A stretch of 64,000 nt of DNA from Methylocapsa palsarum (GTDB taxonomy: Bacteria > Pseudomonadota > Alphaproteobacteria > Rhizobiales > Beijerinckiaceae): positions 124,001 to 188,000 of the forward strand of contig NZ_FOSN01000004.1 of NCBI RefSeq assembly GCF_900114285.1, written 5' to 3'. The position numbers and the translations under genes were made by a program. Positions 37,652 through 45,950 of the stretch are shown one piece after another. The notes below the pieces were generated by a model, which ran no database searches, was not told the origin of the DNA, and saw only the letters and a list, made by a program, of their open reading frames with translations. Numbering within the stretch: the stretch's first letter is position 1; every line of letters starts with the position of its first letter.

Positions 37652-38716
37652 TCAGGCGTCGGAGGTCTCGGATCGGCCTGGGACTTTCGCCTGGGCAAAT
37701 GTCGCCATGTCGGAATGGCAGGCGATCGCCGCCTTGAACAAGGCGGCGGACAAAGCCGCGCCGGAGCCTTCGCCGAGCCGCATCCCGAGATCGAGCAGCG
37801 GGCGCTTGCCGAGACGTCGCAGAACCTCGCCATGCGCGCCCTCTTCGGAAAGGTGCCCCGCCACGCAATGGTCGAGGGCGGACGCATCAAGGGCGTGGAG
37901 AATGGCTGCTGCGGCGCAAACCACATAACCGTCGAGGATCACCGGAACCCGCTCGATTCGCGCCGCCATGATCGCCCCGGCGATGGCCGCGATTTCGCGC
38001 CCGCCGAGACGGCGCATCAGCTCGAGCGGATCCGCAAGAAAAGGCCTGTGCAGCGCGACGGCGGCTTCGACCGTGGCGATCTTGCGCGCGAGAGCTTCTG
38101 CATCGGCTCCCGTTCCTCGGCCCACCCAATCCCTGGCGGCGCCGCCATAAAGTCCGTGGTAGATCGCCGCCGCGATGGTGGTGTTGCCGATGCCCATTTC
38201 GCCGAGGCAAAGCAAATCGACGCCGCCGTCGATGGCCTCCATGCCATAGGCGAAGGTGGCCGCCGCCGCCGCTTCCTCCAGAGCCGGCGCCTTGGCGATG
38301 TCCAGCGTCGGAATGTCGAGGGCGAGGTCGAACACTTTCAGGCCAAGGCCGAATGAAGCGCAGATCTGGTTGATCGCCGCGCCTCCGGCGGAAAAGTTTT
38401 CGACCATGGCCCTGGTGACGGACGCCGGATAGGCGGAGACGCCCCTCGCCGCAACGCCGTGATTGCCCGCAAAAACCGCGACCAGCGGGCGGTCCATCGT
38501 CGGCTCCGGCTTGTCCTGCCAGGCCGCGAGAAACTCGACGAGCTCCTCCAGCCGGCCGAGCGATCCGGGCGGCTTTGTCAGCTCCGCCTGCCGCGCTCGA
38601 ACCGCCGCGATGGCGTCCTTTGAGGCGAGCGGCATCATTGGAATGAGATCACGGATGGCTTGAAACGGCGCGCCGGAAGGCGGCTGAGAGGAGGAGGACT
38701 GAGAGGAGGAGGACAT
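37652..38716 (-). CDS. cobT: Nicotinate-nucleotide--dimethylbenzimidazole phosphoribosyltransferase
   Basis: CobT makes alpha-ribazole phosphate from dimethylbenzimidazole and nicotinate mononucleotide in the lower-ligand branch of cobalamin synthesis. The 354-residue protein contains KPPGSLGRLEELVEFLA, FAGNHGVAARGVSAYPASVT, LGEMGIGNTTIAAA and the catalytic Glu316 in LGEGSGAAL. The first ten residues (MSSSSQSSSSQ) arise from a short DNA tandem repeat. Methylmalonyl-CoA mutase, the step after propionyl-CoA carboxylase, needs B12, which fits the metabolic context. I see no cobalamin riboswitch near the start. Confidence 0.95.
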   Translation of the reverse strand: MSSSSQSSSSQPPSGAPFQAIRDLIPMMPLASKDAIAAVRARQAELTKPPGSLGRLEELVEFLAAWQDKPEPTMDRPLVAVFAGNHGVAARGVSAYPASVTRAMVENFSAGGAAINQICASFGLGLKVFDLALDIPTLDIAKAPALEEAAAAATFAYGMEAIDGGVDLLCLGEMGIGNTTIAAAIYHGLYGGAARDWVGRGTGADAEALARKIATVEAAVALHRPFLADPLELMRRLGGREIAAIAGAIMAARIERVPVILDGYVVCAAAAILHALDASALDHCVAGHLSEEGAHGEVLRRLGKRPLLDLGMRLGEGSGAALSAALFKAAIACHSDMATFAQAKVPGRSETSDA

Positions 38717-38926
38717 GGCGGCCTGACGATGGAAACAGTCCCGTCACGCGGGACGAATGGAAGGAAACGAACCTGAACTATGGGGCTATTGTCGATCCGC
38801 GCGGCGTCTTGCCTCACCTTTTTTTGCATATGCGATATTGCACTGCAGCATAAGACGCCCCAAGTTAACGACAACGGAAATATGGAGGACGCAACTCAGT
38901 TTGAAACACGATTGGAGACAGACGAT

Positions 38927-39163
38927 ATGACACGCAAGCTTTCGTTCATCGCCGGGGGCTTTTTCTTCACCGCGACCGCCCTCGCCATCGCCGCATCCGC
39001 TCAGTCGCCGACTGTGCAGATCAAGGCGTATACTCCCGCGGCCGCCGTCGAGGCCTCCGCCGCCGAGATCCCTGGCAAAGTCTATTGCTATAACGGCGCG
39101 AAGCGCGATCAGGTCAATGTTTATAGAGGCTGGACCTGCATCCTCGAGCACCATCCTCTCTAG
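38927..39163 (+). CDS. Small exported protein, unknown function
   Basis: This 78-residue product has a clear signal peptide (MTRKLSFIAGGFFFTATALA, then IAASA). The mature part of about 54 residues ends with PGKVYCYNGAKRDQVNVYRG, then WTCILEHH, with two cysteines that could pair. A GGAG sequence lies nine bases before the ATG at 38927. The frame is open further upstream but without a matching start. It lies between divergent cobT and cobS, 54 bases upstream of cobS, and could be co-transcribed with it. No family is recognised. Confidence 0.6.
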   Translation: MTRKLSFIAGGFFFTATALAIAASAQSPTVQIKAYTPAAAVEASAAEIPGKVYCYNGAKRDQVNVYRGWTCILEHHPL

Positions 39164-39217
39164 ATCGGCCTGACGTCCCGCCTCGACAAAGCCGTCCGGA
39201 TCATTGATTGAGAAGCG

Positions 39218-40003
39218 ATGCGCTTCGGCTCGACGCTTCTCAGCGATGCTCTGCTCTGCCTGCGGTTCGCCACGCGCCTCCCGGTTCCAGGCATCGAGGA
39301 CCAATCGTTCGCCACCTTTCCGCGGGCGATCCGGATGCTCCCTTTGGCCGGAGCAATGGTCGGCGCATTGGCAGGCGGCGTCCTCGGGCTCGCCTCATTT
39401 ATCGGGTTTCCGCCTCAGATCGCCGCTCCGCTTGCGATCGCCGTCCTGATTTTGTCGACTGGCGCGCTCCATGAAGACGGTCTCGCCGACTGCGCCGACG
39501 GGTTTGGCGGCGGCGCGACGTGCGAGCGCAAGCTCGAAATCATGAAAGACAGCCGAATCGGCGCTTTCGGGGCCCTGGCTCTGGCGCTGACATTGTACCT
39601 GCGTGCGGCCAGCATCGCCTCGATCCTCGACCAAAGCCTTGGCCTCGCCTGCGCCGTCCTGATCGGCGCCGCCGCTGTTTCGCGCGCAGCCGCGCTGATT
39701 CCGCTTGTCTGGCTGCCTCCGGCGCGCAAGGAAGGCGCCGGCTTTTCCGCAGGCCGGCCAGCGCCGGGCGCAGCGATCGCCGCCGCATGCCTTGGAACTT
39801 TGTTCGCCTTGGCTCCGGCATTGGCGGGCGCGTCGTCGCCAAGGCTCTTGATCGGTATCGGCGCAGCGGCGGGAGCCGGGTTTGGGGCGTCGCTACTGGC
39901 GAAGCGCCAGATCGGCGGTCAAACCGGCGACGTCGCCGGCGCCGCCCAGCAAATCAGCGAGGTCTTGTTTTACCTTGTCTTCGCCGCGAACCGTCTCGCC
40001 TGA
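39218..40003 (+). CDS. cobS: Adenosylcobinamide-GDP ribazoletransferase (cobalamin synthase)
   Basis: CobS joins adenosylcobinamide-GDP with alpha-ribazole (or its phosphate from CobT) in the inner membrane, completing the nucleotide loop. The 261-residue protein is strongly hydrophobic and shows the family motif HEDGLADCADGFGGG, LEIMKDSRIGAFG and the C-terminal KRQIGGQTGDVAGAAQQISE. It is divergent from its pathway partner cobT with one small gene between. No other cobalamin genes are in the window. Confidence 0.93.
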   Translation: MRFGSTLLSDALLCLRFATRLPVPGIEDQSFATFPRAIRMLPLAGAMVGALAGGVLGLASFIGFPPQIAAPLAIAVLILSTGALHEDGLADCADGFGGGATCERKLEIMKDSRIGAFGALALALTLYLRAASIASILDQSLGLACAVLIGAAAVSRAAALIPLVWLPPARKEGAGFSAGRPAPGAAIAAACLGTLFALAPALAGASSPRLLIGIGAAAGAGFGASLLAKRQIGGQTGDVAGAAQQISEVLFYLVFAANRLA

Positions 40004-40021
40004 GCAGGCTTTGGGGGAAAC

Positions 40022-41323
40022 TCAAAGGCCCGCCAGATATTGCGTCGGATCGACCGGGGTCGCGCCCTTGCGCAGTTCGAAATGGAGTTGCGGAGACGCG
40101 ACGTTGCCGCTCTGGCCCGATTTGGCGATCGTCTGCCCGCGTTTGACGGTTTCGCCGCGCTTGACCTCGATGTCGCCGTTGTTCGCATAGGCCGAGACAA
40201 ATCCGTTGGGATGCCGGATCAGGATCAGATTGCCGTATCCTTTCAATTCGCTTCCGGCATAGGCGACCACACCGCTTTCGGCGGCCTTCACGGAAGTTCC
40301 CTCCGGAACGGCGATATTGATCCCGTCGTTGCCGCCAGGCTTGAAGGCCTGGATGATCCGTCCGCGCGCGGGCCAGCGGAATTCAGGATTGGCCGGATCT
40401 GTCGAAGCGGCTCCCTTGTTTTCCGGCGCGTCCGGGGCGGCCTTGGGTTCGGCCATCGCGGTTTCGGTTTTTTCGGGCTTGAGCGCTTCGGGTTTGGAGC
40501 CTTCGGGCCTGGATTTTGCCGGCGCCTGCTGCTCCTTCACGATCGAAGCGGTTTTCCGGGCGGGCTCTACAGGATGCGTTTCGCTGACGGCGACGGCGGC
40601 TTTCTGGGCCGGTTTCGCGTCCGCGTGGGCGATGACGGCTTTGGGCGCGGGAGCGGCCTTCACCGGCGCCGCGGCGACTTTGGCCGCGGGCGCCAATGCG
40701 GCCGGCGCGGCCGCGATCGCCGGGGCGGCGCCTTTCAGGAGCTTGACCTGTCCCGCAGCAGAACGCACGGGCGCGGGGGCGTTCGCGACGGTCTCAGCGA
40801 CGCGCGCTCCGCTCGAGGCGGCGAGCGAAGCGTTGTAGACCGGGATGACAATCCGAGAGCCCGGTTGAATTTGCGCCGCCGAGGTAAACCCGTTCGCGCG
40901 GACAAGGGCGTCGGTTGGAATGCCGTAGCGTTTGGCGAGGAGTTCCGCGCTTTCCCCCTGGGCGACGGAGATCGGCGTCCCGCCTTCCGCAGACCAGCCG
41001 GCGACCGTCTGGGCAGGGCGCGCGACATTTCCGGCGAGCTTCGGGCTCTGAACGACTGGCGACGAATGGCTCTGCGCCGGAGCGGACAACGGCCGCGATT
41101 GCACCGGCGACACCGGAGCCGATCCCGGGAACCCCGAGCCCGCAGCCGCGGGGTCGATGCTCGATGTCGGCAAATCGGCGCTCGACGATGTCTCAAAAGG
41201 ATTTTTGAACGGGTCGCTCAAGCGGTCTGAACTGGCGCACCCCGCGAGCGCACTGGCGGCGAGTCCCGTCATGGCCAGACGAAACGCGGAACGTGAGCAG
41301 AAATTGGAAAAAGAATGACTCAT
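40022..41323 (-). CDS. nlpD: NlpD-like lipoprotein, LysM plus degenerate LytM (M23) domain
   Basis: This 433-residue lipoprotein has lipobox LAASALAGC. A LysM-like domain (VAQGESAELLAKRYGIPTDA) lies near residue 130, followed by a long Ala/Lys-rich linker. The C-terminal LytM domain starts FRWPARGRIIQAFK. The zinc-ligand positions are altered: NDGINI replaces the usual H-x-GIDI, and SPQLHFEL lacks the first His of HxH. It is therefore expected to be a non-catalytic activator of amidases during cell division, like NlpD/EnvC. It follows surE on the same strand, as in many proteobacteria, but without pcm between them. The start at 41323 opens the lipoprotein signal. Confidence 0.88.
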   Translation of the reverse strand: MSHSFSNFCSRSAFRLAMTGLAASALAGCASSDRLSDPFKNPFETSSSADLPTSSIDPAAAGSGFPGSAPVSPVQSRPLSAPAQSHSSPVVQSPKLAGNVARPAQTVAGWSAEGGTPISVAQGESAELLAKRYGIPTDALVRANGFTSAAQIQPGSRIVIPVYNASLAASSGARVAETVANAPAPVRSAAGQVKLLKGAAPAIAAAPAALAPAAKVAAAPVKAAPAPKAVIAHADAKPAQKAAVAVSETHPVEPARKTASIVKEQQAPAKSRPEGSKPEALKPEKTETAMAEPKAAPDAPENKGAASTDPANPEFRWPARGRIIQAFKPGGNDGINIAVPEGTSVKAAESGVVAYAGSELKGYGNLILIRHPNGFVSAYANNGDIEVKRGETVKRGQTIAKSGQSGNVASPQLHFELRKGATPVDPTQYLAGL

Positions 41324-41488
41324 GACGCAACCCACTGACGCAGTAGCTCTCACCTCCGATTAAATGGGGTTTGAGTTAAGGGAGCGTTTAGATGAACAAT
41401 CATTCAAGAAAAAACTGTGCAAATTACCGAATAACCGGATCGGCTTTGGAGGCCGGTCCAAGCAGCGTCCGGCGAGGATCCGTGAGGA

Positions 41489-42250
41489 TCACCCAAGCGC
41501 CTGCGCCAGCCGCTTGAGAGAATGTTCGTCGGTCAGATCGAGCTTGAGCGGAGTGACGGAGATCTTTTTTTGCGCGAGGGCCTCAAGATCGGTTCCTAGC
41601 CCCGGCGTGAGCTGATGCCGATCGAAAGAAATCCAGTAATAGGGATTGCCGCGTCCGTCCGCGCGCGCGTCGATGTTGACGAGATAGCCGCGCCTGCCCT
41701 GAAAGGTCACCGCGACGCCCGTCACCTCGCTTGGCGAACAGGCCGGGAAATTCACGTTCATGATGACGTTGGGAGGAATTCCCCCGGCGAGAATTTTTTC
41801 GATGATGGAAGGCCCATGCGCTTCCGCGCAGTCCCAGAACGCTCCCTCCCGGCCGCCAATGGGTCCATAGGCCAGCGACAATGCGATCGAGGGAAATCCC
41901 AGAAGCGCGCCTTCCATGGCGCCGGCTATGGTGCCGGAATAGACGACGTCTTCGGCGACGTTCTGGCCGCAATTCACGCCCGACAGGACGAGGTCCGGCG
42001 CGCGTCCTTCCAGAATACGGCGCACGCCCATGATGACGCAGTCCGTCGGGGTGCCTTTTACGGCGTAGTGGCGTTCGGATATCTGACGCAGGCGCAAGGG
42101 ATCGTTCAGCGACAGCGAATGAGCGACCCCCGACTGATCGCTTTCCGGCGCGACGACAATGACATCGTCTGTCAGCGCCCTGGCGATTTTCTCGAGGGTC
42201 GCGAGGCCGGGCGCGTGAATGCCGTCGTCGTTCGTCACCAGAATGCGCAT
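41489..42250 (-). CDS. surE: 5'/3'-nucleotidase SurE
   Basis: SurE is a metal-dependent nucleotidase and exopolyphosphatase of stationary-phase survival. The 253-residue protein starts MRILVTNDDGIHAPGLATLE, with the metal-binding NDDG. It continues with VVAPESDQSGVAHSLSL and LVLSGVNCGQNVAEDVVYSG, followed by TIAGAMEG, all strongly conserved. The start is set at 42250, giving the canonical N-terminus; eight further in-frame residues upstream are unlikely to be translated. nlpD follows 165 bases downstream. Confidence 0.95.
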   Translation of the reverse strand: MRILVTNDDGIHAPGLATLEKIARALTDDVIVVAPESDQSGVAHSLSLNDPLRLRQISERHYAVKGTPTDCVIMGVRRILEGRAPDLVLSGVNCGQNVAEDVVYSGTIAGAMEGALLGFPSIALSLAYGPIGGREGAFWDCAEAHGPSIIEKILAGGIPPNVIMNVNFPACSPSEVTGVAVTFQGRRGYLVNIDARADGRGNPYYWISFDRHQLTPGLGTDLEALAQKKISVTPLKLDLTDEHSLKRLAQALG

Positions 42251-42284
42251 CCAGCATCGCTCCCGCAGATACATTTGTGAGGCC

Positions 42285-42328
42285 TGCCCCGCAGCGGGAC
42301 AGAGGCGTCCGCCGCCGGGGGCGGACGC
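42285..42328. other. Two adjacent GC-rich hairpins between eipB and surE
   Basis: Two adjacent inverted repeats, tgccccgcagcgggaca (42285-42301) and gcgtccgcc/ggcggacgc (42305-42328), lie in the 236-bp gap downstream of eipB and upstream of surE. Neither is followed by a T-run on either strand. They may attenuate read-through or stabilise the eipB mRNA end, but no function is shown by sequence. Confidence 0.45.
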
Positions 42329-42486
42329 TTCGCCAGTTCGGATTCATCTTTTGAAAAGTCGGCGGCCGGCGCCACGTCTAGCAGACCCGTGGGCTTTCTT
42401 CATCGGGCAATCATCGCAACGCCGGATAAAGGCGGCGCGCGCGCGATCAGGACGGCTTGTCCGATGAGACGTGAGACGCGTTCAGC

Positions 42487-43413
42487 CTATTTCCCGCAAT
42501 CAGGCTGACTCAAAAGCTCGAGGCTGGACATTTCGCCGGCGAGAACGAAATCGCCGTAATCCAGCCGCAAGGCGCGGGAGATGCCGTTTTCATAGAGATC
42601 GAACGACAGGGTGTAGCTTGGACCGTCGTCTTTCTTGCCGCTCTCGAAATAGCTGATGGAGACCGGCCAGCGCCGCATTTTTTCGAGCTGGGGAATGTGC
42701 GCCGCCTTTTCAACGGCCGGAGCGGCGATGGGATGCCCTATATAGGTTGTGGTCTCGTAGACTTTTTCGCCGGTCTCCGATCCGTCGTAAACCTTGGCTT
42801 CCAGAAGGTTTTTTCCGTCCGCAGCCGCTGCCAGAATCCGCCTCAGATGCTCCGTCGGAAAGGCGATCTCGGACTCGACGCTGAATTTGCTGCGCTTGGG
42901 CTTGGCGAGATTGACCAGCAACGGACCATTGGCTGTCTTTGAGGCCTTGCCGTCAACCGAATCGGCTTCGGCGCTATCGACGCTGGTCTGCATCTTGAAG
43001 TTGAAATTCTTGCCCTCGGGGTCTTCGAACGTCGCCGATTGCATGTCCGACACGCGGGTCGGCCCTTCGGCCGGCTGCAACTCGGTGAACTGGCGGAAAT
43101 TCTGCACATAGCCTTCGCAGGCCGAACCGGTGAAATCGAAGGCGATGCGTCCATGCGCGGCGGTCGGGCTTTTTGTCCCCACGGATTTGGCGAGGGTCAA
43201 TTCGTAAACGGCGCGGTGCGGCGCGAGCGAGACGGAATGGACCTGCTCCGTCTTCGACGTCGCGGAGGGAGGATTTGGCGGGATCGAATTGGCGGCGATA
43301 CCCCCGGACCCGAAGGGGCAGATCGCCACGAGGGAGAAAGCGGCGAGCGTCCGCCCGACGCGGCCGAAAACCTGAAAACGAGCCTGAGGGAACCGAGCTT
43401 GGGGAGCGATCAT
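42487..43413 (-). CDS. eipB: EipB-like periplasmic cell-envelope integrity protein (DUF1849)
   Basis: EipB is a periplasmic beta-spiral protein needed for envelope integrity in Brucella and conserved in Hyphomicrobiales. This 308-residue homologue has an export signal (TLAAFSLVAICPFGSGGIAA) and the DUF1849 core, including LAPHRAVYELTLAKS, HGRIAFDFTGSACEGYVQNF and PVSISYFESGKKDDGPSYTL. Cys99 (GSACEGY) and Cys306 (PDCGK, near the C-terminus) match the disulfide pair of the family. The start at 43413 is preferred to an upstream in-frame codon. Confidence 0.88.
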   Translation of the reverse strand: MIAPQARFPQARFQVFGRVGRTLAAFSLVAICPFGSGGIAANSIPPNPPSATSKTEQVHSVSLAPHRAVYELTLAKSVGTKSPTAAHGRIAFDFTGSACEGYVQNFRQFTELQPAEGPTRVSDMQSATFEDPEGKNFNFKMQTSVDSAEADSVDGKASKTANGPLLVNLAKPKRSKFSVESEIAFPTEHLRRILAAAADGKNLLEAKVYDGSETGEKVYETTTYIGHPIAAPAVEKAAHIPQLEKMRRWPVSISYFESGKKDDGPSYTLSFDLYENGISRALRLDYGDFVLAGEMSSLELLSQPDCGK

Positions 43414-43621
43414 TCTTGGCTTTTCCTCGAAGTGCGCCGCGGCCGGCGCCGGGAATTTGTCATCGTCTCGGCGCAAAGATTACCAATTCGTGCTGCAAAG
43501 CGTCAAATTAGAGTTAACGCCCCCCAACTGCAACCTGAGCGGCGCGATTTACGCGCTGTGGATCTCGCCGACTTGAGATACAAGGGTCCGGCGCAACACT
43601 CAAATCATAGGGAAATCTTTC

Positions 43622-44095
43622 ATGGACAAGGTCGAGGCGAAACTGGCGGCTCTGGGCGTATCGCTTCCGACCCCCGCCGCTCCTGTCGCAAATTATGTCC
43701 CTTTTGTGATCTCCGCCTCGATTCTCGTAATTTCCGGACAGCTCCCGCTTGGCGCGGACGGGAAGCTTGATCCCGCCCATACGGGCAAATGCGGCGGAGA
43801 TGTCTCCATAGAAGATGGGCAGGCCGCCGCGCGCCGCTGCGCGATCAACCTTCTGGCGCAGGCTAAAGCGGCGCTCGGCGATCTCGACAAAATCTCCCGC
43901 TGCGTTCGCCTCGGCGGTTTCATCAATGCGGCTCCGGAATTCGTCGCGCTCCCCGCGGTGATGAACGGCGCTTCGGATTTCATCGTCGAAGTTCTCGGCG
44001 AGAAGGGCCGGCATGCCCGCTCAACCATCGGAGTCGCCGAATTGCCGATGAACAGCGCCGTCGAGGTCGAGGCCATGTTCGAGATCGAACGCTGA
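43622..44095 (+). CDS. RidA family protein (YjgF/YER057c/UK114), long variant
   Basis: This 157-residue RidA-superfamily protein is of the longer type found in alphaproteobacteria. The start MDKVEAKLAALGVSLPTPAA and the core VISGQLPLGADG and DKISRCVRLGGFINAAPEF are typical. The Arg of canonical RidA that contacts the imine carboxylate may be in RHARSTIGVAELPMN. Members deaminate reactive enamines or imines, but this subgroup is not well tested. The stop overlaps the probable CTG start of the phosphodiesterase gene. Confidence 0.88.
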   Translation: MDKVEAKLAALGVSLPTPAAPVANYVPFVISASILVISGQLPLGADGKLDPAHTGKCGGDVSIEDGQAAARRCAINLLAQAKAALGDLDKISRCVRLGGFINAAPEFVALPAVMNGASDFIVEVLGEKGRHARSTIGVAELPMNSAVEVEAMFEIER

Positions 44096-44865
44096 CCAGG
44101 CGGGCCGGCCCCTGGTCCCTCAATGCGCCGGACTGGCTGACGGCGCGCCCGATCGCCCATCGCGGACTTCACGCCAGGGCGACGGGACTCGTCGAGAATA
44201 CAATCGCGGCGGCTGAAGCCGCGATCGGCAAGGGGTACGCCATCGAATGCGACGTGCAGCGGACCCGGGATGGCGAAGCCGTCGTTTTTCACGATTTTAC
44301 CCTTGATCGCCTGATGCGCGCGAAGGGAGACGTCGCCGCCTTCAGCGCCGGCGACCTCGCCGGTCTCGCCCATAAGGAGTGCGACGAGGGGATCGCGACT
44401 TTATCCGGCTTCCTTGCGGCGGTCGCGGGCCGGACGCCCGTGATCGTTGAAATCAAAAGCCGGTTCGACGGCGATGTCCGCCTCGCGGCGCGCGCGCTGG
44501 CGGCGATCGCGGACTATGCGGGTCCCGTCGGCCTCAAGACCTTCGATCCTCGTGTCCTCGCCTGTCTCCGCGCCCAAGGCGCCTCGCGTCCGCTCGGCCT
44601 TGTCGCCGAAGCCTGCTACGAGACCGGCGAATGGCTTGAACTGGCGCCGCAGCAGCGCGCCGCGCTCCGCGAGCTGCGGCATTTCCCCGACACGCGTCCG
44701 GATTTCCTGTCCTGGAACGTCAATGATTTACCGCACGCCGTGCCGATGCTGTGCCGTGCCGGAATCGGAATGCCGGTCATGACCTGGACCGTGCGGTCGC
44801 CGGAGGACAGGTCGCGGGCCGAACTGTGGGCGGATCAGATCGTCTTCGAGGGCTTCGAGGCCTGA
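44092..44865 (+). CDS. Glycerophosphodiester phosphodiesterase family protein
   Basis: This is a TIM-barrel GDPD that would hydrolyse glycerophosphodiesters to glycerol 3-phosphate and an alcohol. The essential N-terminal motif ARPIAHRGLH with NTIAAAEAAIGKGYAIECDV, then VVFHDFTLDRLM and VIVEIKSRF, cover the catalytic His-Arg, Glu-Asp and His residues. The first canonical start codon in this frame (GTG 44254) lies after the catalytic His, so translation must begin earlier. The only candidate near the ridA stop is CTG at 44092 (CTGA overlap), giving 257 residues. An undetected frameshift is the alternative. It converges on the desaturase gene, overlapping it by 31 bases. Confidence 0.82.
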   Translation: MTRRAGPWSLNAPDWLTARPIAHRGLHARATGLVENTIAAAEAAIGKGYAIECDVQRTRDGEAVVFHDFTLDRLMRAKGDVAAFSAGDLAGLAHKECDEGIATLSGFLAAVAGRTPVIVEIKSRFDGDVRLAARALAAIADYAGPVGLKTFDPRVLACLRAQGASRPLGLVAEACYETGEWLELAPQQRAALRELRHFPDTRPDFLSWNVNDLPHAVPMLCRAGIGMPVMTWTVRSPEDRSRAELWADQIVFEGFEA

Positions 44866-45911
44866 CTCGATCGAGCGTCGGTCCGTTCGCCAATCCGGCG
44901 AAGCGCGGCTGAACTTCGATCGACCCGCGTATAGAGCGTGTAACCGGGATCGAAGATGAACTTGAACAAAAGTCCAACCCAGGACTCGTGAGTTTTCAGA
45001 TCGTCGTAGAATTCCGGCGCCATTTGCTTCAGTCGCGGCAGCCTGGTCCAGGGCACGTCGGGAAAATCGTGATGTTCGTTGTGATAGCCGATGTTGAGCG
45101 CGACGATGTTCATCGGGCCGTAATAATCGAAGGTCTCCTGCTCGGGATCGCTGGTGAAATGCTCCTGGACCCAGCGCGCGCCGAGCGGATGCAGGCCGCC
45201 GACTGAAAACCAGAACGACGCGAACAGGTAGAGCAGCGCATTGGGGCCGAATAAAAAGACAACCGCGAGATCGTAGAAAATCACGCAGACCGTGTTGATG
45301 AAGGTCCAGCGGCCCCACATCGGCACTGTTCCCCTGAGCCGTCCGAGACGGGTCACCTGAAACACCGCGAAAAAGAACATCCAGGCGGCCTTGCCGTACC
45401 AGGTCCGGCCAAAAACCCTCGCCTCCCAATGACTTGGCAGATCGGCGTCGTAGTCGTAATCGCCAAGATGGGAATGATGCTTCATGTGGTAGCAGCGAAA
45501 GCCCATCGCGGTCGGGAAGCCGTTTGGCAGATCCGCGAGAATCGCCGTCCATTTGTTCCAGGTTGGGCTTTTGAAGACGCAATTGTGCGAAGCGTCGTGG
45601 ATGATCACGAACAAGGCGTGGTTGGCGAAAGCTCCAACGCAAAAGGCGACGGCGATGGCGAGCGGCCAATAGGAAAGGCCAAGCCAGCCTAGCCAGGCGG
45701 CGATCAACGTCTGACCCGCCGTCAGCCCCAGCGTGATCACGGCGGTCAACGGATCGTAGCCGGCGAGCGCGGCGACGTCCGGATGCGCCTTCAGGATCGC
45801 GCGCCGGCGAATGGGATGCGGCCGAGGCTCGGCCTTGGCGATGAAGTCGGTCCGCGTCGCGGGCGCTTCGGCGGCCGCGTCGAGATTCAGGCCGAGCGAA
45901 TTGATGTTCAT
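44835..45911 (-). CDS. Sphingolipid (dihydroceramide) Delta4-desaturase-like protein
   Basis: This 358-residue membrane di-iron desaturase has the three histidine boxes HDASH (105-109), HMKHH (142-146) and HNEHH (277-281). Long stretches match eukaryotic DEGS1-type dihydroceramide desaturases: RCYHMKHHSHLGDYDYDADL, GGLHPLGARWVQEHF, ETFDYYGPMNI and NIGYHNEHHDFPDVP. It would introduce the 4,5-trans double bond of the sphingoid base, using O2 and an electron carrier. It is the last gene of a minus-strand operon behind a ceramide-synthase-like gene (39-base gap) and a serine-palmitoyltransferase-like gene. The C-terminal 30 residues are unlike the family. Confidence 0.85.
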   Translation of the reverse strand: MNINSLGLNLDAAAEAPATRTDFIAKAEPRPHPIRRRAILKAHPDVAALAGYDPLTAVITLGLTAGQTLIAAWLGWLGLSYWPLAIAVAFCVGAFANHALFVIIHDASHNCVFKSPTWNKWTAILADLPNGFPTAMGFRCYHMKHHSHLGDYDYDADLPSHWEARVFGRTWYGKAAWMFFFAVFQVTRLGRLRGTVPMWGRWTFINTVCVIFYDLAVVFLFGPNALLYLFASFWFSVGGLHPLGARWVQEHFTSDPEQETFDYYGPMNIVALNIGYHNEHHDFPDVPWTRLPRLKQMAPEFYDDLKTHESWVGLLFKFIFDPGYTLYTRVDRSSAALRRIGERTDARSSQASKPSKTI

Positions 45912-45950
45912 AGGGCGTCCCCTTTGGGCGCTATCGCTCCGCCATGACGA

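Noticed and set aside
38717-38926. Cobalamin riboswitch near cobT/cobS
   Set aside because: I looked for the conserved B12-box core and did not find it. The spacing and sequence do not fit.
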